A stretch of 64,000 nucleotides of DNA from JBMOMT01 sp049324835 (GTDB taxonomy: Bacteria > Chloroflexota > Anaerolineae > CAYNKW01), in the NCBI GenBank assembly GCA_049324835.1, contig JBMOMT010000064.1:124001-188000 (forward strand), given 5' to 3'. Positions 58,239-64,000 of the stretch are shown here, piece by piece. The translations under genes were made by a program, and so were the position numbers. Under the pieces are notes generated by a model. The model was not told where the DNA came from. It saw only the letters and a program-made list of their open reading frames with translations, and searched no databases. Within the stretch, counting starts at the first letter, position 1. Every line of letters starts with the position of its first letter.

Positions 58239-58363
58239 ATAATCTGTAAAGCCCTCGCCATGCTCCGTACAGCAGCACCCAGCGGCGCAAGAGACCATGC
58301 CTGCTGCCTCGCAGGGTATAGGTTTCAACGGTGGAAAAATTTACTCTTCTCCTCAGAATGGGC

Positions 58364-59746
58364 TCAGTCGCCGGTGTCGATGCGGACGACGGCTGTCATG
58401 CCCCAACGGAGCGTATCTTGCTGTTCCGAACCATCCAGCCTGACCGTGACGGCGTAGGTCACGTCGCCGCGATACTCGCCGGCCTGGAGCGCGATGCGCT
58501 CAACCACGCCTGGGAATTCGAGCCCCGGCAGAGCATCGACACTGACCAGCGCCGGTTGCCCCTCGACCAGCCGCGCCACGTCCAACTCTACCAGGTTGAC
58601 CGTCCGCGCCTGAAGTTGATCCAACGTTGCCAGAACGATCACCCCCTGAGCCGGATCGACCCGGTCGCCCACTGCCGCTTTCACCTCCACCACGACAGCA
58701 TCAAATGGCGCACGCAACGCCATGCCCGCCATCTGCAGCTCGAGTTGAGAGACGGCCAGCTCGGCCTTACGCACACGCACCCGCGCCTGAGACACCGCTT
58801 CCTCTGAAGGCTCATCCAGGTAAGGATTCTCCCAGGCCTGCAGATGGTCCAGATCGAGCTGGGCCAGCTCGATCTCGGAAGTCAGGATGTCCAAGGTGAC
58901 GCTATAGGCCTTTTGAGTGGCCAGTTCCTGGACCAACTGGGCCTGAGCCTCGTCGATCTGGGCCTCCAGAACCTGCAAGCCAACAAGATGGGCCTGTTGG
59001 GCAGCCTGGGCCTGCTGTAGCTGCGCCTGGGCCTGTTGCAGGTTCCATTGCGCCTGTTGTAATGCGTGCGCATAACCATCGCGAACCTCTTGCGGCTCCC
59101 AGGTGCGATCCAGGGCCTTGTTGTACTCGGCCTGCGCGTCTTCCACCGCCTTTTGGGCCCGCGCCACTTCCACCTGGGCGACAGTCACATCGGCTGCCAG
59201 GTCTTGGGCGCGCGATTGATCTTGCTGCCGTTGGAGTTGCTCGATGCGCGCCTGGGCAATGGCAATGCTGGCTGTATTGTCTTGAGCCAGCGACTTTTCC
59301 AATCCCTGCTGCTTGATCTTGAGTGCTACCCCGGCCTGAGCGATCTGCTGCGCGTTCTCTCGTTCGGCGCGGGCGATCACCTCCTGGCTCTCACCGGCAA
59401 GCAGTTCATCCAGCGCCGCCTGCTGGGCCAACACGTCCTGACGAGCACTTTCCAGAGAGAGCTGCAATTCGGCGGTGTCCAAACGCAGCAACAACGTGCC
59501 TGCCGAGACCCTTTGGCCCACCGATACCTGCACCTCTGTCACCTGACCTGCCGACTCAAAGCTCAACTCGCTCCAGCGGGCCGGTTCCAGAACCGCCTCG
59601 GCCACGACGGCGCTATCGGTGCTGCGCGGCACCACCGGCACCTGATCTGGCGACAGCGTCTCTGCCGCCGCTGTGCCATTGCACGCCGCCAATAGCCCAA
59701 CCATAGCCAGCCCCATCAAACCCAATGACAACCTGGATACGTTCAT
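58364..59746 (-). CDS. HlyD-family membrane fusion lipoprotein
   Basis: 460 residues. The signal peptide ends in a lipobox LLAAC with Cys22, so it is lipid-anchored outside the membrane. A barrel-lipoyl region (SFESAGQVTEVQVSVGQRVS) is followed by a very long Gln/Ala-rich coiled-coil hairpin (about 85-340), then the second lipoyl half ALRAPFDAVVVEVKAAVGDR then VDP and a beta-barrel end. This is the MacA/HlyD design and partners the FtsX-type permease directly upstream (gap 33 bases). In a cell without a TolC-type outer membrane it would act as a periplasmic-side adaptor. ATG 59746 follows GGGAG. Confidence 0.92.
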   Translation of the reverse strand: MNVSRLSLGLMGLAMVGLLAACNGTAAAETLSPDQVPVVPRSTDSAVVAEAVLEPARWSELSFESAGQVTEVQVSVGQRVSAGTLLLRLDTAELQLSLESARQDVLAQQAALDELLAGESQEVIARAERENAQQIAQAGVALKIKQQGLEKSLAQDNTASIAIAQARIEQLQRQQDQSRAQDLAADVTVAQVEVARAQKAVEDAQAEYNKALDRTWEPQEVRDGYAHALQQAQWNLQQAQAQLQQAQAAQQAHLVGLQVLEAQIDEAQAQLVQELATQKAYSVTLDILTSEIELAQLDLDHLQAWENPYLDEPSEEAVSQARVRVRKAELAVSQLELQMAGMALRAPFDAVVVEVKAAVGDRVDPAQGVIVLATLDQLQARTVNLVELDVARLVEGQPALVSVDALPGLEFPGVVERIALQAGEYRGDVTYAVTVRLDGSEQQDTLRWGMTAVVRIDTGD

Positions 59747-59779
59747 CGATCTGCTCCCTCAATATTACGTTTGGTCTGT

Positions 59780-62146
59780 TTACTCGTAAGCCAGGGCCTC
59801 GCGCACGCTGACCCGCGTCGCGCGCAGGGCCGGCCAAAAACTGGCCAACAACGAAAGGACCACCACGACAACCAACCACACGATCAGGCCATCGCTCGAA
59901 TAGAGGAAATTGAGCGGCACATCGAGCAACGCCCGCCCCACCATCTGACTAAAAGCCTGCGCCCCAGGGTAACTCAACGGCACGGCAAAAAGCCAGCTCA
60001 GAAAACCCAAAAACACACCTTCGGCGATAAAGATGCCGGCAATTGCCGGCGAAGTGGCCCCGATGGCCCGCATCACCCCGATCTCGCGCCCTCGCTCCAC
60101 CACATTGATCGACATGGTGCCCATCAAACCGATGCCGCCCACCACTGCCGCCAGCACGGCCATGGCCAGCATGAGTGAGGTGATCAGGTTGAACTGTGTC
60201 TGGTTTTGCTCTCGTAACTCGCTGGCGCTGAGAAAAAAGGCCGGCTCAATGCCGTAGGCCGGAAAAACCTCCCGCAACTGCCGGATGAGCGCCTGCTGAC
60301 TGGCCACATCGTGCTGCTGCGATTGCACCATGACCACCGTGCCACGATTGACCGTGCCTTGCGCCTGTGCCAGAGCATCAAAAGGCGCATAACAGCCCTG
60401 CTGGTTCTCAAAGACGCTGAGCACCAACCCCACCACCGTCCAGGTCGACTCACGATCGCCCAGCCGCAACAAAACTTGATCCCCCACCCCAATACCCTCT
60501 TCGACGGCGATCCTGGAATTGACCAGCATGGCACGGCCATCCTGCGGCAACAGGCCGCGGCCGCTGACGATGTTGGGGTGAAACAGCGCCGAATCCGGCG
60601 GCACACCCAACAACGAGATCTGTCTTTCTTCGCCGCCGGACAGGACCAGGCTGGCGCCGGCCTGATCCCACACCTCGGCGTGCGTCACGTCGGGCAGGCT
60701 TTCGGCCACTTCGATGAGCCGTTGAACCCGATACGGCCCATCCAGCACGGCCCACACGTCCAGGCTGAACTCGCCGATCATCACCTCCAACGTGTTGTCC
60801 AAAGACTGTCCCGCACTCATAACAACGATGAACATGACCCCGCCAGTGGTGAGCGTCAGCAAGGTCAACACCAGCCGGGCCTTGCGGCGGAAGGTATTAC
60901 GTAGACTGAGCGCCAACGGGCGCGGCAGGCGGCGCACCCGCCCCATCAACCGGTCGAGCCAGCCACGGCCAAAGCCTCCTCCCAGGCCATAACTGCTGAT
61001 GGCCTGATGCGGGGTGATGCGCGCCCCACCGATCACCGGCGCCAGGGCCGCCAAAAGTGGCACCACCAGCCCTACCACAACCTGAACCCCTACCGCGATT
61101 GGCACAACCCGCAATTCGCCAGAATCGATGTTGATCAAGTCCAGCAGCCATCCGGCAGCCCAGTGCGCCCCCCACACTCCGAGCGGCACGGCGATCAGCA
61201 CGGCCAGCAAACCGTAAACAAAAACGGTCGTCAAATACAGGCGCATCACCCGGCCAAAGGTGGCGCCAACAACCTTCATCACGCCGATCTGCCACACCTG
61301 CTGGGCCACAATGGCGCTGACGGTGTTGATGATCAAAAAGCCGCTCAGGCCCAACGCCAGCGCGCCCAGCACGGTGAGTATGACGAACATGGTATCCACC
61401 ATGTTCTGCAACGGGTGCACATCCGGGTCGGTGATCAGGTAACCACCGGCGGGTAGCCCCATACGTTCCAGCCGATCCAAAACCTGATCGGCGGCATCCT
61501 CGGCAGCAAGCGGATCAAAGAAAGCCAGGCGCACGTTGAGCCGGTTAAAGACATCCAGGCCGGTGAGCCAGGCAACGGTGTCTGGGGTGGTACAAAAGGC
61601 GGCATCGCCGCCGAACTGAGGCGGCACCACCCCCGGCAGGCGCACGATACCCTCCACGGGCAGGCGGCGCTCCTGACGCCCAAACTCGACCACCACCGTC
61701 GTCCCAAGTGGCACATCAAAGTAACGCGCCGACTGGCGCTCCAGGGCCAGCGTACGCTCTGCCGGCCAGTTACCGGAAATTAACCGGATCAGATCCATGT
61801 TTTGTGTGTCATAGTCGGCGCGCGCCACGAGCTCGCCGTTGCGCCATTCGCTCTCACTTTCCAGCCGCCAGCGAAAGGTAGCCCGCACCTCGTGTTGGGC
61901 GGCAGAAACCCCGGCTTGCTGCGACACCACACTCACGACGTCGTCGCCATACTGCCCACCCCAAAAGGTGATGTGGGCCGGAATACTCGAACGGTGATCG
62001 GCTGTCATGCGCTCGCTCAACACCTCAGACAGGCCAAACACCAGCCCCAAAGCAAACACGCCGACCGCTGTCGACAGCACCACCAGCAGCGTGCGCAGCT
62101 TGTTGCGGGCCAGGTCACGCCACACTTTGCGCCACATCACGCTCAT
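59780..62146 (-). CDS. FtsX-like ABC permease (two-repeat)
   Basis: 788-residue MacB/FtsX-family permease. It has an N-terminal helix (VLSTAVGVFALGLVFGLSEV), an extracellular core domain, FtsX helices near residues 255-380, a second single helix near 425, another core domain, and the final FtsX block near 665-788 (RGREIGVMRAIGATSPAIAG). It is the same general design as the permease at 5432-8050 but only distantly similar. It forms an ABC system with the ATPase (overlap of four bases) and the HlyD lipoprotein, probably exporting or extracting a hydrophobic molecule or peptide. Confidence 0.9.
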   Translation of the reverse strand: MSVMWRKVWRDLARNKLRTLLVVLSTAVGVFALGLVFGLSEVLSERMTADHRSSIPAHITFWGGQYGDDVVSVVSQQAGVSAAQHEVRATFRWRLESESEWRNGELVARADYDTQNMDLIRLISGNWPAERTLALERQSARYFDVPLGTTVVVEFGRQERRLPVEGIVRLPGVVPPQFGGDAAFCTTPDTVAWLTGLDVFNRLNVRLAFFDPLAAEDAADQVLDRLERMGLPAGGYLITDPDVHPLQNMVDTMFVILTVLGALALGLSGFLIINTVSAIVAQQVWQIGVMKVVGATFGRVMRLYLTTVFVYGLLAVLIAVPLGVWGAHWAAGWLLDLINIDSGELRVVPIAVGVQVVVGLVVPLLAALAPVIGGARITPHQAISSYGLGGGFGRGWLDRLMGRVRRLPRPLALSLRNTFRRKARLVLTLLTLTTGGVMFIVVMSAGQSLDNTLEVMIGEFSLDVWAVLDGPYRVQRLIEVAESLPDVTHAEVWDQAGASLVLSGGEERQISLLGVPPDSALFHPNIVSGRGLLPQDGRAMLVNSRIAVEEGIGVGDQVLLRLGDRESTWTVVGLVLSVFENQQGCYAPFDALAQAQGTVNRGTVVMVQSQQHDVASQQALIRQLREVFPAYGIEPAFFLSASELREQNQTQFNLITSLMLAMAVLAAVVGGIGLMGTMSINVVERGREIGVMRAIGATSPAIAGIFIAEGVFLGFLSWLFAVPLSYPGAQAFSQMVGRALLDVPLNFLYSSDGLIVWLVVVVVLSLLASFWPALRATRVSVREALAYE

Positions 62147-62862
62147 GGGTGCGATGCTCCATTCCGGCGGTCGTCATGGATGCGCCCATCGAGCAGGTGG
62201 ATCTCGCGCTGCGTCCGTTGGCTCAAGGCCCGATCGTGGGTGATCACGAGCACGGTCTTACCCTGGGCCACCAGTCGCTCGAACAGGGCAAACACCTCGG
62301 CGGCGGTGGTCGAGTCCAGGTTGCCGGTAGGCTCGTCGGCGACGACGAGCGGCGGATCGTTGGCCAGGGCGCGGGCTATGGCGGCCCGCTGCTGCTGACC
62401 GCCGCTGAGCGCACTGGGCAACTTGTGCGCCTGGTCGGTTATGCCCACCAGCTGTAACAGGCTCATGGCGCGCTGTCGACGCTCACGCCGTTTATAGATA
62501 CCACAAAAATCCATGGGCAGCATCACGTTCTCGACAATCGAGAGCGCCGGCAGCAATTGAAAGAACTGAAAAATGACCCCTACCTGCCGCCCGCGCCAGC
62601 GGGCCAGCCGGTTCTCGCTCAGTCGGTGCACCGCTCGCCCGCCGACGAACACCTCGCCGTTGGTCGGGCGGTCGATGCCGGTGATCATGTTCAGCAACGT
62701 GGACTTGCCAGATCCGGAAGGGCCTACGATGCTGACAAACTCACCGGCCCGGATGGCCAGCGAGACGTTCTTGAGAACCGTCACCCCGCCGGCGCCGGTC
62801 TGATAGGTCTTTGCCACGTCACGTAGATCGATCAACAGATTGTTACCCTCGTTTTCAGACAC
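62143..62862 (-). CDS. ABC transporter ATP-binding protein (MacB/LolD type)
   Basis: 239 residues: Walker A GPSGSGKST, Q-loop VIFQFFQLLPALSI, signature LSGGQQQRAAIARAL, Walker B LVVADEPTGNLDS, H-loop VITHD. GTG 62862 is chosen because it starts just before the conserved domain and has AGGA upstream; longer frames run into a gap region without homology. It overlaps the permease gene (ATGA). The gene 88 bases upstream encodes a DUF5667-type protein. Confidence 0.92.
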   Translation of the reverse strand: MSENEGNNLLIDLRDVAKTYQTGAGGVTVLKNVSLAIRAGEFVSIVGPSGSGKSTLLNMITGIDRPTNGEVFVGGRAVHRLSENRLARWRGRQVGVIFQFFQLLPALSIVENVMLPMDFCGIYKRRERRQRAMSLLQLVGITDQAHKLPSALSGGQQQRAAIARALANDPPLVVADEPTGNLDSTTAAEVFALFERLVAQGKTVLVITHDRALSQRTQREIHLLDGRIHDDRRNGASHP

Positions 62863-62950
62863 AGATCGTTTTTCCTCATACGACTTGCTAGTTGTTCCAC
62901 GTGTTTTCGGCAACCCTGCAGGCCGAGACACCAACCTTGCCTGCAACAGC

Positions 62951-64000
62951 CTATGGAAAACCCGGTGTCGGCCAGGCAACGGGCAGATCAGACGGCCACG
63001 CCGCCGGCACGTCTTCTGGCCAGGCAGTGGGCCAGGCGGCGGGCAGTTCGGGTGGCAACACTGTGGGCCAGGCGGTGGGCCAACCCTCAGGCCAGGCGGT
63101 GGGCCAACCCTCAGGCCAGGCGGTGGGCCAACTCTCAGGCCAGGCGGTGGGCCAACCCTCAGGCCAGGCAGTAGGCCAACCCTCAGGCCAGGCGGTGGGC
63201 CACGGACTCGGCAGCCAGGTTGGCGTGGGCAGCGGCGTTACAGTCGATTTGGGCGGCTTGGGCAGAAAGGTGGGTGTGGGCAGCGGCGCCCGCGTCGGTT
63301 GCAATCGCGGTGCGGTTGGCGACGCCGTCGCCGTCGATGTTGCGCTGGCAGTCGGCGTGGCTGTCATGCTCAGAGTGGGCGTCGACGTGCCGGTGGGTGT
63401 GCGTGAAGCAGTCTGGGTGAGCGTGGCTGTCGGCGAAGGGCGGTCGACCGACGGCAGTGTTTCAGTCGGCCTGACAGGCGGTTGGGGCAGATCGCCGAGC
63501 ACCTGCCGCGCCCGCTCACGCCCCGTTCGCGAGACGGCCAGCGCCAGATCGACCGCCTCCAGGGCCGACGGCGACACCTGGCCTGTGAGAGCAGCCAGCC
63601 TGGCCTCATGCTCTGCCATCACTGCCATCAGGTGATCTGCCAGTGCGGTCTGGAGCGCGGGGGCCAATCGATCCGGCTGCTCGATCAGATCCGAAACCGT
63701 ATCGACGTGAACGGCATAGTTGAGCAGCAGTGCCGGCATCTGTTCCAACCGCCCTTCGACCACCATCGCAGCCGCCTCGTCCAGACGCCGCGAGGCGAAA
63801 TCCAGACGCAAAGCGGCGGCCTGGGCGGCGTCGCGCGAAACGGTCAGTTGGATGGTCTCTATGGCCGTTTTGACAGGGTAAAGCACATCACCCGGCAGGG
63901 CATCGGCGGAGGCATAACCCACCCCACCCCCCACCAGCAAGGCCAGGGCCAGCAGAGCGGTGACAGAGAAACGCAGCGGCAGCTTGAGCCGGATGGATGA
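62951..64000 (-). CDS. DUF5667-type membrane-anchored protein with Thr/Pro stalk and Trp-Pro repeats (5' end outside window)
   Basis: The frame is open to the window edge, so the N-terminus is missing; 349 residues are visible. A membrane helix (LLALALLVGGGVGYA) is followed by ALPGDVLYPVKTAIETIQLT, the hallmark of DUF5667 proteins often found with extracytoplasmic sigma factors. A helical domain (about 50-190) follows, then a Thr/Ser/Pro stalk (TPTGTSTPTLSMTATPTAS), and a tail of repeated WPTAWPEG units encoded by a 24-base minisatellite. It is probably outside the membrane and may span or bind cell-wall material. The function is unknown. It precedes the ABC ATPase gene by 88 bases. Confidence 0.8.
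   Translation of the reverse strand, partial: SSIRLKLPLRFSVTALLALALLVGGGVGYASADALPGDVLYPVKTAIETIQLTVSRDAAQAAALRLDFASRRLDEAAAMVVEGRLEQMPALLLNYAVHVDTVSDLIEQPDRLAPALQTALADHLMAVMAEHEARLAALTGQVSPSALEAVDLALAVSRTGRERARQVLGDLPQPPVRPTETLPSVDRPSPTATLTQTASRTPTGTSTPTLSMTATPTASATSTATASPTAPRLQPTRAPLPTPTFLPKPPKSTVTPLPTPTWLPSPWPTAWPEGWPTAWPEGWPTAWPESWPTAWPEGWPTAWPEGWPTAWPTVLPPELPAAWPTAWPEDVPAAWPSDLPVAWPTPGFP
63068..63203. repeat. 24-bp minisatellite inside the DUF5667-type gene
   Basis: Five complete and one partial unit of a 24-base repeat (CCAGGCGGTGGGCCAACCCT then CAGG on the plus strand) with one to three base differences between units. It encodes WPTAWPEG in the minus-strand gene. The length (a multiple of three) lets copy number change without shifting the frame. 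Confidence 0.9.

Noticed and set aside
63068..63203. A CRISPR array in the regular 24-base repeats
   Set aside because: The units are contiguous without spacers, lie inside a coding frame and encode WPTAWPEG, so it is a minisatellite. No CRISPR array was found elsewhere.

Overview
The window is about 62-65% G+C by eye, densely packed, with overlapping ATGA/GTGA gene junctions, frequent GTG/TTG starts and strong Shine-Dalgarno sequences. The gene content suggests a free-living bacterium of the Chloroflexota, perhaps Anaerolineae or Caldilineae. The clues are DUF4397 and DUF5667 secreted proteins with Thr/Pro-rich stalks, an LPVTG-ended surface protein, a MalT-type regulator remnant, an AttEFGH-like export system and the fused serine hydroxymethyltransferase-GcvT proteins. 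This placement is inference; there is no rRNA here. The only RNA gene seen is a tRNA-Lys(TTT).

Layout. 1-9.2 kb (+): end of a DUF4397 surface protein; a tightly coupled run of alpha/beta hydrolase, peroxiredoxin-like protein with an in-frame TGA at the catalytic Cys (candidate selenoprotein), class I photolyase and CorA; then an AttEFGH-like set of ABC ATPase, fused FtsX permease and AttH/CrtC lipocalin-like protein. 9.2-14 kb (+): GNAT, PIG-L deacetylase, hybrid PAS histidine kinase behind a promoter-terminator leader, and a receiver protein. 14-29.7 kb (-): a long run with a divergent promoter and candidate attenuator at its head: SHMT-GcvT fusion 2, RACo-like Fe-S/ASKHA activator, SHMT-GcvT fusion 1, lactate-permease-type transporter, adenosine deaminase, C45-type hydrolase, TruD, metallo-beta-lactamase-fold hydrolase and HI0933-type flavoprotein. 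29.8-34.2 kb: allantoinase-like and M20 amidohydrolases (+), converging with a D-aminoacylase (-). 34.3-41 kb (+): MarR with tandem operators, a heterodimeric ABC exporter, repeats, tRNA-Lys, PadR and an MFS exporter. 41-44.2 kb (-): ArsR, ArsP-type permease and four tandem mini-thioredoxins. 44.3-45 kb: MITE copy and decayed MalT-like gene. 45-54.6 kb (-): Cys/Met-type PLP enzyme, GPH symporter, non-pyrrolysine MttB homologue, CPBP protease, threonine aldolase, two-subunit fumarase, a nitrilase-fold protein lacking the catalytic Cys, and an MBL hydrolase. 54.7-57.7 kb (+): intact MITE, ThyX, homoserine dehydrogenase, PIG-L. 57.8-64 kb (-): zinc-ribbon protein and a DUF5667 protein-ATPase-FtsX permease-HlyD lipoprotein run.

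How the genes may work together (inference). Much of the middle of the window concerns glycine and one-carbon units. Purine/amide breakdown (adenosine deaminase, allantoinase-like, allantoate/carbamoyl amidohydrolase) and threonine aldolase could supply glyoxylate and glycine. The two SHMT-GcvT fusions could pass methylene-tetrahydrofolate from a methylamine-type donor to glycine, giving serine. The RACo-like activator and the MttB homologue point to corrinoid-dependent demethylation of a quaternary amine, although no corrinoid protein is in the window.

The strongest novelties are the putative Sec-containing peroxiredoxin-like gene, the twin three-module SHMT-GcvT fusions with a terminator/antiterminator leader, an active-looking 139-bp MITE with target duplication, the four-thioredoxin ArsP operon and the Cys-less nitrilase homologue.
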